A stretch of 64,000 bases of DNA, from NCBI GenBank assembly GCA_963422465.1, contig OY730171.1, positions 3,472,001-3,536,000 on the forward strand, written 5' to 3'. The DNA comes from Lichina pygmaea. Taxonomy: Eukaryota; Ascomycota; Lichinomycetes; Lichinales; Lichinaceae. Shown here piece by piece: positions 23,055-34,603 of this stretch (within the stretch, counting starts at the first letter, position 1; each line of letters opens with the position of its first letter). A model generated the notes under the pieces. That model was not told the DNA's origin, ran no database searches, and saw nothing but the letters and a program-made list of their open reading frames with translations. The position numbers and the translations under genes were made by a program.

Positions 23055-23375
23055 GTTGTGGAAGATACTTACTGCACACAGTCGACGTCGGGCGGAAGGA
23101 CAACGGCGCAGACCACACGATCGATGCCAGGTAGATGACAGGGCAGACCAGACGGTCGATGCCAGGCCAGAAAGACAGCGGAGCAGGCGGCAGGGTAGAA
23201 AGAAGTATGACCGAGCAACCCACACGGTCAGCGTCAAGTGAAAGGGGGATGAGGCAAACAACCGTCAACGTCGGTCAAAAGGGCAACAGGCCAGACTACA
23301 CAGTCATCATCAGGTAGAAGGATGACTGAGAAGATCACACGGCCAGTGTCTGGCAGAAGGGGAATACCCGTGCCA
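23055..23375 (-). repeat. diverged ~36-bp minisatellite reading as a 12-residue repeat
   Basis: Read on the minus strand, about eight diverged units follow the pattern V-I-L-L-P-D-x-D-R-V-V-C/W-P. Examples are VILLPDDDCVVWP, LSLDADRVGCS, GIDRLVCP and TSTVCS. The unit is a multiple of three, and hydrophobic and Asp positions recur, which suggests it once coded for protein; one frame shift lies near 23265. The array ends at a splice donor GTAAGTATC (minus strand, near 23078), so it may be an upstream exon of the gene at 21637-23007. A related array precedes copy 2. Confidence 0.65.
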
Positions 23376-24562
23376 CTGGGAGGGGGGGGGGGGGGGGGGT
23401 AAACTTCGGTACCCCCTCCTCCAAGGAGGGGACTTAGGCTAGAAATTTGACTCAAAGTATCAAAAGTCATAAGATCACCAAAAATTCCTCCGCCGCACTA
23501 CATCTGAAATGAACCTTCGTACATACGTACTGTACTGGTACGCACGGGAAACACCGTATCGGGGATCATCTTTCATGATGATAGTGCAAGACTTTGTTGA
23601 GCCGCATTTTAAGCTGTGTTAGTTATAAGTTTTGAGACTTGTCACTGTTCAGTAGTGAGATATCATATGTCAAGCTTCAATTAACATGCGGCTTGAAACA
23701 AAGTATGGAGCTGACATGATAAAAGATAATCTCCGGTGACCGTAGTCGATCTGGTATAACCAGTACTTTAGCACCGAAGTACGCATGTACTGATACAGCA
23801 CCCCAGGCACGCTGTGGTACGTATGTACATGGAGCTTGAGCTCACGTGGCTTTAATTCCTGCTGCCTGCTGTTGCTTTGGATTAGCCTGCCATTGGGTGA
23901 ATGATCCGCGTCTGGCGTTTGCGGTGGCTATCAAACACGAGCCGACGTTTCTGGCAGAATACCTAATTTGATGTAAACTGCCTTTGCCATATCTGTACGT
24001 ACGTACGCTGATAACGTAACCCCAGGCACTGAGAAGTGGAGATAATCACCGTAGACTCAGGAGCTTCTCTTACGGGAGAGGGGGGGGGGGGAGGTTTGAC
24101 ATAACACGTACGCATGCTAGACGCGAAAGGGAAGGAATAGGAAACCAGCCAGCGGCTAATTTGTGGGGCTTTGCCGTTTAAGGGGGAGAGGACGCCCTAC
24201 AAAAGTGCGTTCAAGTAGGGCTACGGTACATACGTACGTAAGTACGGAAGTTTCTGTAGACGACTTCGCTACCCCCCCAATCGCGAATATCCGGGACCGC
24301 GTACATTTTCAGTTCTACCGGCAACGGCAGTTGTACAAGTGTTTGCACAGTCACTGCTATCAACAGCCCGATTACACCATTCGGAAGCGGCATCTGTCAG
24401 CTCGACCAAGACCTCAGACCTCATCATCGGAGGACTACGACAACCACCCAGGAACATCCCCTGCTGTGGAAGGAGCACCTCGAAGTGTCTGAGACTCCTT
24501 CGACCTAAGGAGCAAGTCGAGCGAAAGGGAGGATTGGATAGGACCAGTGACGCGGCATCACC
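23376..24562. other. intergenic region upstream of importin beta
   Basis: G18 run at 23382-23399, a G12-type run near 24080, and GTAC clusters near 23520-23545, 23995-24010 and 24225-24245. No gene recognised. The right end is the importin beta promoter and leader. Confidence 0.5.
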
Positions 24563-27500
24563 ATGGATGTAAATCAGGTTCTCGAGGGCACTCTCTCGCC
24601 AGGTGCGTCCCACACTCACCCGTTCATCCACGCAGCTCCAGGCTAGAGAGAGAGGAAACATATGGACTTGCATTCGGAGGGATCATCTTCGACTGACATG
24701 CTCTTCGGCGACAGACGCTACGATCCGGCAGAATGCCGAGCAACAGCTCACACAAGCAGCGAACGTCGACTTTGTGAGTGACCGTTCAATGAATCTCTTC
24801 CCTAGAGAGAGGGAGAGGCGCTACGACATGGCCACAGGTCCGCCCGACAGCAGGAGGCTGACCGGGATGACAGCCTGGTTACGTGTCGACACTTGCACAC
24901 GAACTCGCGAACGAGCAGGCACAACCGCATATCCGGACCGCAGCCGGTATCGCGCTCAAGAACGCCTTTTCGTCAAGAGAGTTCCCACGGTTGCGCGAGG
25001 TGCAAGAGAAATGGCTACGGCAGGTCGATTTGGACGTCAAGAGGAACGTCAAGCAGCTGGCCTTGCGGACCCTGGCAAGCAACGACACCCGCGCCGGCCA
25101 GTCGGCCGCCCAATTCATCGCCTCGATCGCCGCCATCGAGGTCCCGCGGGAACAGTGGCCCGAGCTGATGCCGAGCCTGGTGCAGAACGTCACCGACGGC
25201 GCCTCCCACCTCAAGCAGGCGTCCCTGACGACGATCGGCTTCATCTGCGAGAGCGAGGACGGCGACCTGCGGGACAGCCTGGCCCAGCACTCGAACGCCA
25301 TCCTGACCGCCGTCGTCCAGGGCGCCCGGAAGGAGGAGCCGGAAGCGGACGTGCGCCACGCCGCCATCTCCGCTCTCGGCGACTCGCTCGAGTTCGTCAA
25401 GGCCAACTTCGAGAACGAGGGCGAGCGTAACTACATCATGCAGGTCATCTGCGAGGCCACCCAGTCGGACGACGTGCGGGTGCAGCAGGGTGCCTTTGGC
25501 TGTCTCAACCGGATCATGGCCATCTACTACGACAAGATGCAGTTCTACATGGAGAAGGCTCTCTTCGGCCTGACCATCATGGGCATGAAGAGCGAGGAGG
25601 AGGACGTGGCCAAGCTGGCCGTCGAGTTCTGGTCCACCGTCTGCGAGGAGGAACTCAACATCGAGGACGACAACGTGCAGGTCCGTCCTTTTGTTTTCTT
25701 TCTTGTCCTTCCTTTCCCTTTCCATCCTCGTTGATGTTCCACCGATCGAGGATCGCGCTTCCGCCCTGCCGCCGCTCTTTTCACCCGTCGTGATACCTCT
25801 TCGATCAGGCCGTCTGGCTGACCCCTTTTGGTTTTTCTTTTTCTTCTCCCCAGGCCCACACCGAAGGTGCCGCCGACGTCAGGCTCCTCTTCAACTTTGC
25901 GCGCGTGGCGACGCCCGAGGTCGTGCCTGTGCTGCTCCAGCTCCTGACCAGGCAAGACGAGGACGCGACCGACGACGAGTACAACATCTCGCGAGCGGCC
26001 TACCAATGTCTGCAGCTCTACGCACAGGCCGTCGGCGGCCAGCTCATCCCGCCCGTGCTCGGCTTCGTCGAGCTGAACCTGCGGAACGAGAGTTGGCGCA
26101 ACAGGGACGCGGCCGTGTCGGCCTTTGGCGCCATCATGGACGGGCCCGACGACAACGTGCTGTTGCCGCTGGTGCGACAGGCCTTGCCCGTGTTGATGTC
26201 CATGATCAGCGACTCGTCGGCCCAGGTGCAGGACTCGGCCGCCTACGCTCTCGGCCGCATCTGCGAGAGCGTGCCCGACGCAATCGAGCCCGCCACGACG
26301 CTGGCGCCCCTGATCGGCTCGCTCTTCGCCGGGCTCTCTAACAACCCGAAGATGGCGTCGTCGTGCTGCTGGGCCTTGATGAATGTGGTCGAGCGCTTCT
26401 CCGAGCCGGGTGCCCAGATGACGCCTCTGTCGCCACACTTTCAGGAGAGCGTGAGCCGTCTCCTACAAGCCACCGAGCGGTAAGTCATTCCTCCCTCCCT
26501 CCCTTCCTTCCTCCCTTCCTTCCTCCTGCTCTTCGTCCTCATCCTTCCCCCCACCCCAAGGGGGACGTGTCGTCATCTCCACGGGTCTCATGGAAAGATT
26601 CAACATCCGGCTTCATCGCTCTCGGCCCTGACCTCGCTGATTCCTCGTTCAGGAACGATGCCGATGGCCCGCTGCGCACGGCGGCGTACGAGGTGCTGTA
26701 TTCGCTCGTCACCTACTCCGCTACCGACGTCCTTCCCCTCGTCGCCGACCTGTCGAACGTCATCCTACGACGCCTCGATAGTACCGTCAGCATGCAGAAC
26801 CAGATCGTCAGCGTCGAGGATCGATTGACACTGGAGGAGATTCAGACGAGCCTCACCAGCGTGCTTCTGGTGCGGATGCCCTGATACCTGGCCCCTTCCG
26901 CAACCCCCGAGACATACGACTCTCGAGCGCCGCTGACACCCTCCTGTCCGCGTCGCAGGCAATCATCCAACGGCTGGAGCGAGAGATCCAGCCTCAAGCG
27001 GACCGGATCATGCAGACGCTGCTGTCGATGCTGCATTCGTTAGGCCCCAAATCGAGCGTCCCCGAGATCATCTTCACGACCGTTGGCGCGCTGGCGAACG
27101 TGATCGAGAAGGACTTTGCGCCGTACATGGAGCCCTTCGCGCCCTTCTTCTACAGCGCGCTCGGGAACCAAGAGGATGCGTCGCTCTGCTCCGTCGCGAC
27201 CGGTCTCGTCAGCGATATCACCAGATCCATCGGCGAGCTCGCGCAACCGTATTGTGACGCGTTCATGAATCATCTGCTCAACAATCTACGGGTAAGGCTG
27301 TGCTCGACGTCCCACTTTCCAGCCGGGACGGGAGGCGGGCCGGAAGCTGTGGGCGAGAGAGAGGGCTTCATCATGCTGACCGAAACGGAGGGGCAGAGTA
27401 CGACGTTGAGCAACCAGTTCAAACCGGCCATCCTGCAGTGCTTCGGCGACATCGCTCAGGCCATCGGCGGTCATTTCGAGATGTACCTCACGGTCGTGGC

Positions 27501-28123
27501 CCAGGTGCTGCAACAGGCAGCCACGGTGACGGCGGCTACCGCGGTCGGTTCGAGCGACATGAGTCTCTACGTTCTCTCGCTCCGGGAAGGTATCATGGAC
27601 GCCTGGGGCGCCATCGTCAATGCGATGCGTTCGTCGGAAAAACGTAAGAAGTGACCCCACCGTGAGCCCGTGGCAGACGAGGTCCGCGACATGTCTTGCT
27701 GACGTTGCAGACGCAGCGGACACGCTGCGGCCGTACGTCGAGTCGATATTCCAGCTGCTGCACTCGATCTGGGAGGATGGAGGCCGAGTCGAGGCTCTCA
27801 TGCGAGCGTCGATGGGAGTCTTGGGGTGAGCACGAGACCCTGGCTGCCCCTTCCCCCCCCCCCCACCTTTCTGCGTCGGTCGACAAAGCTTTGCCCCGAA
27901 CTTTTGCTGATCTGGCCTTTTTCCGCCCGGCACAAGCGACCTCGCTGAGGCTTTTCCGAACGGCGACTACGCTCAATACTACCAGGCCGAGTGGGTCACG
28001 CTCCTGGTCAAGGAGGTCCGATCGAACCGCGACAATACGGCTCGAACGATCGACACCGCTCGTTGGGCACGAGAGCAGGTCAAGCGTCAGCTTGCCACCA
28101 TCCAGAGCTCACAGAACCTGTGA
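24563..28123 (+). CDS. importin beta-1 (karyopherin Kap95)
   Basis: Nine exons: 24563-24602, 24715-24773, 24874-25680, 25854-26479, 26653-26869, 26959-27291, 27397-27643, 27711-27825 and 27937-28123. They give 876 residues, the normal length. The N-terminus MDVNQVLEGTLSPDATIRQN is followed by HEAT repeats along the whole protein. The importin N-terminal domain is recognised by AAGIALKNAF. Later conserved blocks are DDEYNISRAAYQCLQLYA, QDSAAYALGRICE, LSNNPKMASSCCWALMNVVE, NQFKPAILQCFGDIAQAIGG and LREGIMDAWGAI. The protein carries importin-alpha/cargo complexes through nuclear pores and releases them on Ran-GTP. All exon phases agree. Intron sizes (67-173 nt) are somewhat larger than in APC4. 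No promoter element can be assigned. Confidence 0.95.
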
Positions 28124-29473
28124 TCCGCTCGCGGCGCCAGCCCGGGTCCCGTGATCCTCGCGGACGGAGGGCACGGTCCGTTGGAGCACTCCGTCTCGAA
28201 ACGATCGGTGCAACAAGGCCGGACGTACAACTCCACCGTCGGGCGCGGTCCCTTGCTCGCGCCCGTTCCGGATCCTTGCGGAGACATGGCGGAGACCGTA
28301 CCCTTGCCTTGGAGCGTCGATCAAGTCCTCGGCGCAGGGCTCACCTTCGCATCGAGAGCCAGCATGCGGCGTGCCAAGCCTCCTTCCGAGCCGTACCCGA
28401 CCCTCCATCTCGCCCCTACCGTCCTCATTCCCCTTTCTCTTGCGCCTAGCACTCCCCGTCATCACATCCATTAGCCCTCCCCAGCATCATCGTCGCCTGC
28501 CGTCCGTTTGCATCGCCCACAGGTCCTTGTTGTCCCCGTCCCGACACCTCACCGCCCTTAATCCCAGAGCACAGGCCTCGTCGGGTTGCCCCTCCGTCGT
28601 CTGCTTCCCGCAAATTTCGCGTCCAACCCATCGCCTCCTCGGTCACCCCTCCCCCTACATCTCTGTTGACCCTGCCTTAGAAATGCAGCCCCATCATGTA
28701 CCGTTTCGTCGTCTCCGTCTAGCGTGTTTGTCGTTCAGGGGATTGTTTTCCCGGCCCCTCTCATCTGCTTTCCAATCATGTCTTCGTCCCCCTCCCCCCC
28801 CTTTTTTTTTGTATCATGACACCAGATATCCCAATGCATGTACGGCCCCATCTTGTATCGAACCATTCGAGCTGGTCCGCAGCTCGGATGGGCATCACGA
28901 ATTAGCATCAGCAGCACGTCCATCCTAGAATACAAGAGAGAGCGTTCCCCCCACACGTCCCTCCACGCGTCCCTGCCTCGAACATGTGCCATCGTGTACA
29001 GATGACGATGATCAACGCATCCCGAGGTGTTTTACAAGTTTTGCACAAACAGCCTCGCACTCGCCCTTCCCCGGGCTCCCCGGCCGACACGTTTCAGACG
29101 CCAATCGGGGCAACGGTGGCACGTGTGAGCTTCCCCACAACGATGGGGTGAATACGAGGTTTCACCGGACCATCCTTCGCTCTTCGAGGCAAGAGCGTCA
29201 CCGAGCGTCTAACGGCTTCAGGGCGTGCGGGGGAAAGGCCTCGAGCGGAAAGTCCAACCAATCCGACTCGATTCGAATCGCACATCAACAGTGTACACAG
29301 TCCGTGCAGTCCGTGGGTTGTTTCCCTCGGGCGAACCTTTTTTGACAAAGCCTCGAATCTCTCGTCCTCGAAACGGCTGCCGTCGGTAAGTGTTCGAATA
29401 AACTTAGGCTCTGGCTGAAGGTCACGCGCATCGATCGATCTATTCGCTCATGCAGAGCAGGTAGGCAGGCGGG

Positions 29474-29517
<44 letters not shown>

Positions 29518-32500
29518 CAAGCAGGCAAGCAGGCAAACAAGCTTGAAGCTCGGGCCTCCCGCAGCGGAGTAGGACCAGGGTAGGCCAGTGCCGGCCCTTT
29601 CCTTCCCCTCGTCCTGTATCTCTCTTTCTCTCTGCTCGGCCAGCCAAGATTCAACCCCGCCTTGACCAGTTCGTCGGCTGGCTGGCCAGCCGGCTCTACA
29701 GAAGAGGTGCAGGACGATGCTAGCATACTGTACAGTCTCGTCGAGACCTTACGTATGTACAGTGCTCTCCACCTCCGGGCCGACCCCTACGGTGCTTTCT
29801 GCTTCACTAACGCACGACGACCTGCTCTACGTACTACTGTACGGTATCCTAGCTTCGACTAGCGGAAACGCTCGGGTGCCAAGGCGCTTCAACTAAGTGT
29901 ACGTTAACGTAAGTACGTAATACCCCTCGTACAGAAGTAGAGTGAGCTAAGTTAGTGTCTTGCATGTTCACGTGAGCTGCACGCTTTGATCTTTCTCAAA
30001 CGTCCTCTCCGCTCAAAGGTTCTCTTCCCCTGTGCACCAGGACGTGCACTTTATGAGAATGCAAGCATCACGATATACATACGTACCTCCGTAGAGTACA
30101 GCAACTTGCTGTTGACTCCTGGCTTTCTCCATAACCGTACATACGTACGTACTGTAAGTACGTGCGAGGCACTGTGTATGTACGTACGTACAGCAGAGCG
30201 ATACATCCACCCAGCCGTAGCAACAATCGTCGACCCCACAGGTGAGATGTTCGTCTCGTAAGCAGCTGCCACTTCAAGTCGCCTTGCCTTTGTCGGCTTA
30301 CTTTGATGGTGTATTGGGGCTGGTGTTGTCATTCAACGTCGTCCTGTTTCATGTTCTAATTTGGATGATGAACGTTGGACATCGAACTGTAAGTTACGTA
30401 CTCGTAGAGCGCGTGTGGGAAGCTGCTGGTCTGACGTCTTGCGTATCCTCTGATCCGAAGCACCTGCTTGTCTTCCCTCTACTTCCGTGCTTACCAGACG
30501 TCGGTCTACCATGCCTCGGTCTACGGGACCGGCTTCTTACAAACCTCGTCCTGCAGCATTGAGCCTAGCAGATCCGAATTCACTTACGAGTCAACCGTCA
30601 CCGACAATGGGATTATGGACATGTGACGAGACCATGGCTACAATACCTATGTCGAGCAATTAATGCGATGCCCCCCTCTATGCAACTTTTTGCTTACCAT
30701 GCCCCCCCTCACTTAGCGGTACGTACCTCGCTACCTTGAAATCAGCAACGATCCCCGGGAGAGGGTAAGTACTCCAGAACTATTGACAAGTCAGCCTCTC
30801 ATGCCCCGACCGCTTGACTCCACGCAGCTGACGGAGTCTCCACACCCTTTAAAATGCTATACTCGTAAGCAGCATCAAAGTTAAGGTCAGACTACAGGAG
30901 CATAGACCTGGACACTGGGTGTAAGTAGGAAAAAAATCAACTGAGAAATGTGTGCTGTGTGATGCCTCCAAGACTTATGACATTTAGCTCCTGGCCAACT
31001 TTGAAAAGTACCAAGGTTTTGGTGGCTTGGCTGGGTGTAGGGCATGTACATATGTACTGAGGTACATAGCAGCGGGGGCATCGCATTAATTGTCTGTAAG
31101 ATCATACCCAGTGCCGAGGCGGCTGTGGACAGGTAAACCCCCCCTCGGCCTTCTTTCTACAGTACGGAAGTACGTATGTACGATCTGGGGAGGGGGTGTA
31201 TTTACCCCCCTCGGCAGGGGTATTCGGGAATGTATATTACGTACGTACATACGTACATACTGGTAGACAAACGACTCTAGAAGCTTGGACGATCTTGGCT
31301 CGGAGATCTTGCAGAGAGCCCAGGCCATCCGACGAGCCTATTACAGCAGTACGAGGTGTCCGTGTCGGAAATACCGGCAGCGAGACAATGTTGGCGAAGT
31401 ACGTTACGTCGCAGTGCATGGCAACATGGGCAAGTTCATCCACCTCATGTCCTTGCTAAGTTCTGGTGGCTAATGACACTGGTTCAGCCACTGTAGCCTG
31501 TGGACTTAGGCTTTTTGCGCCTACTGTCCGGCGCTTGGTAATTACGAGGGTGCCATACGAAACCTAATACATACAGTACGTTCTAGGTACGTAACGTAGT
31601 GGAGCTTACAGTAGAACCTAGTGTATCCTGGTCCCAGCCGCTAAGCTTTATGACCCCAACTCTCGCGGCCTTGGTGCTGATTGTTAGTGATGATTGAGGC
31701 TGGTCTCCTCGTCAGGCGTCCGCATGGATCTCGGCCCCATCGCTGCCTCGTTCGATGTGGGTCTTTCTTGTTCATCGGCGAAGATGAACGGCTCCAAAAG
31801 CACGGAAGTATGGTAGCGTCATCAATGATACGAGGAGAGTATGCGCTTGACGCCAAGAGCCTCGAGTCGTCCACCGGAACCCCACGGTCCACGTGGGAAG
31901 GGTCCATCCTGCGCTCCGTCGACGGCAATGCTCCCCACGAGACGAGCCCTCGTTGGCTTTGCTTTGACCAACATGCATTTACACGAGCCTCTCCTCGTAC
32001 AGGCGCAAAACCGCGCAGGGTCACCCGACGGTTCCAACAGGCTATTCTTCGTGTCTTCGAGAAGCCAGGCAGTGCCAGGCTACAGTACGAAGTACTGCAC
32101 GATGGATCGCCCCCGGCTCGGACAGGACGGCCTCAACTTTGTTTTTGAGAGTGCGGCGTGTGGCAGGGTTGTTTCAACCCGACACACACGCGACTTGTGG
32201 GGTTGGTGCCGTCGCACCTCCGGATGTGTGCAAGATGGAGTGCATCGCTTCGGTCTGACGACACGGCTCGTCGCATCTTCTTGGCCGTTGGAACGAACCG
32301 GACCTCGTACGGGCTGGCTGTCAGGCGGCCTCGAACGGGGAACGACTGCCGTAGTGTGGGGTCGTCGCTCTTGGGCCGAGTGGAGCCGGCTTCGACCCCC
32401 GGGACCACGATCGAACAAGACCGTGCCTCGCCCTCTTTGGATTTCTGTCTATATACGACGACCTTCATCCCGGACGCATCCACGTCCTTCTCTCCTCCCT

Positions 32501-32685
32501 CCCTCCGTCCGGAACAGCTGTCACTACGGTAGTGCCCTCTGCATAAGTCAACGACATCCCCAAGTCGCAGAGAAACGCGGTCGGGCCCTTGACTCTGCTG
32601 TTCCGAGCCTTTCCCCCACAAGTCGACGCGCTCCACCGCTCACGATTCTTGTCATCGAGACTGCTACGACAGCGGCGTTGCCAAG
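28124..32685. other. 4.5-kb intergenic region, repeat-rich
   Basis: No protein family is recognised in any frame. The first ~1.3 kb is C-rich and carries the importin beta 3' flank. A GGCA tetranucleotide array lies at 29463-29536. Dense GTAC palindromes lie at about 29720-30195 and 31145-31265. The last kilobase includes the promoter of the secreted double-psi barrel gene, with a TATATACGAC stretch near 32451 as a possible TATA-like element. Confidence 0.5.
29463..29536. repeat. GGCA tetranucleotide microsatellite
   Basis: About 18 GGCA units with a few single-base changes. It lies about 1.3 kb downstream of importin beta. Translated frames give only low-complexity Cys/Leu/Pro/Ala strings. 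Confidence 0.9.
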
Positions 32686-34603
32686 ATGAAAGCCTTCGGT
32701 CTCTATGCGTTGTCGTCGCTGCTATGTCTCGTGGCGTCCACGCCGCTGCCGGACACCCTTCACTCTTCCACACGGCAGGCTGGCCGCCCAAGCGCGAACC
32801 ATGAGCGAAGCCAGACCCTCAGGAGGCGCCAAACGAGGAGTGGGCCCGACGTCAAGAGCAGTAGTGACGGGATCAAGAGCAGGCCCATGGTGGAGCTCAC
32901 CGCGGAAGAGATGGCCGCGAAGCCACCGAGCCGGAAGGCTGCCGCCAACAGGGTCAACGCTTACCGGCTGGCTCGCGGAAGAACCCCGCCGAGTCCAGTC
33001 AGACTATTACCTGTTAGTTACCAACGCGGCTCAGGGCGGCGGGACCCCGGGGGCTTTTTTGGGTTTACTTCCAGTCGACTGTTTCGGCGCAACATTCAAA
33101 AACGCGACGTACCGGGTTCAGTGGAAGGTCTGCCCGTGATTGACCTGCCGCAATCCCGGCAGTCTCAACGGCAACTGCGCTCAGCACAGGAGTGGCAAGG
33201 TGAATCCGGGCAACCTCAGACAGACCTATACCAAGAAGTCGGAGGGTCCTCAACAGCGGAAGCTGGCGACGGGAGCTCCCAATTGGTGCAGACGAAGAAT
33301 GTTGAACTTGCCCGCGAGCAGCGTGCTTCAGGCGTCAATCGGGGCGCCGTCACGTCGTTCAACTTCGAGAACATTTCGCAGTCGAAGCCCACTGCTTGCA
33401 ACAGACTCCAGTTCCTCCCGAAGGACATGTGGGTGGCGCTGTCGTCCAGGTACATGGGGCGCCGCGCCTTTGACAACCCGTTATGTCATCGGCAGGTGGT
33501 CATCTCCTATGGCGGTAGGCAAGTCGGGGCTTGGGTGGCCGACAAGTGTCCTGGCTGTGTAAGTCGATCTCGGATCCCCCTGCTCCCCTCTTCTGCCCCC
33601 CCCCCCCCCCCCCCCCCGCGTGCCGATAACTGTGCTCAAGGGAATAGTCGCTAATATGTGGGGAACGGTTTAGGATGTGGGCAGCATGGTCGTCTCACCT
33701 ATGGTCATGGAGAGTCTGAACCCTGGCGGGAAGGAACCAATTTTTGGTGCCACGTGGGCGCTGGGACAGAATAAGCTCGACCTGTCTGGGAACGCGCCGT
33801 CGACAGGACAGGTGGAGCAGTTCGGCGGCCCGTCTGAGGATCGGCCTCAGCGTCAGCCTCGGCCTCAGCCTCAGCCCCAATCCCAGCCGCAGAACCCGCC
33901 TCAAGGCACCAATAGCGACCAGCAGAAGGTGAATAAAGCGAGAGAGGCCGAGCTCAAGAACCTCCAGGACTGGGAAAAATTCCGACAGGAGCAGGAGGCT
34001 GAACAACGTAAACAGCAAGGAACGCAACTCGAAACTCCGCAACCCGGAAGTTCGCAACGACGACTTCGGCAGCCAAGTACACAGGATCAACCCGGTACGG
34101 GCTCGGGGGTTGAAACACCCCCAAAGTCGCCCGATCCGAACGTGAGGACTCAACCAAATGCCAATCCATCGCCGCCCTCATCGCCGCCCTCAGCGCCGGT
34201 CCCAGAATCTGACCCGAACTTCGTCGGGCCCCCCCAAAAAGGTGCATCTGGTGCTGAGGGCCTGACCAAACCTGTCAGCAACATCAACCCTGCACCGGGG
34301 ATGGAGGAGGTGTCTTCGGCGACGCGACCGATCGAGGTCCAGAAGCTGGGCACGAGTCCGTATCCAGGGCGGCAACGGCGAAAAGCCACGAAGAGCACTT
34401 TCTTGGGTTCGGCCGAGGACAAGATCGTTCGGGAGAGGCTTCCCCCCGTGCCGCAAGGGATAAAGCCACGTCCAGGCCTGGCGTTTGACGTGAACCTCGA
34501 GGGCTCTGGCTCTGTCTCTGGCGCGGGCTCGGGCTCGGGTGCAGCTGGGACGACGGAGACTGCCGAAAACAAGGCGTGGTCGTTACGCCGTACAACTGAT
34601 TGA
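32686..34603 (+). CDS. secreted double-psi beta-barrel (RlpA/expansin-like) protein with Pro/Gln-rich tail
   Basis: Exons 32686-33558 and 33674-34603 give 600 residues. MKAFGLYALSSLLCLVASTP is a clear signal peptide. Residues ~220-320 form a double-psi barrel. TSFNFENISQSKPTACN, RRAFDNPLCHRQVVIS and VGAWVADKCPGC are followed, across the intron, by DVGSMVVSPMVMESL, where family members usually carry CPGC-x(3)-D-x-D-x-S. After the barrel come a Gln/Pro repeat (QPRPQPQPQSQPQ), a charged helical stretch (AEQRKQQ) and a long disordered tail. The linker before the barrel is weakly supported: an alternative 62-nt GT-AG intron at about 33013-33074 would change the frame. The intron contains 23 C in a row. 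Such secreted barrels bind or loosen wall polysaccharides or act as effectors; which applies here is unknown. Confidence 0.75.

Noticed and set aside
33013-33074. Additional 62-nt intron in the double-psi barrel gene
   Set aside because: Splice signals are plausible, but removal shifts the frame into a stop unless a second, very short intron is also assumed; the unspliced frame is open throughout.
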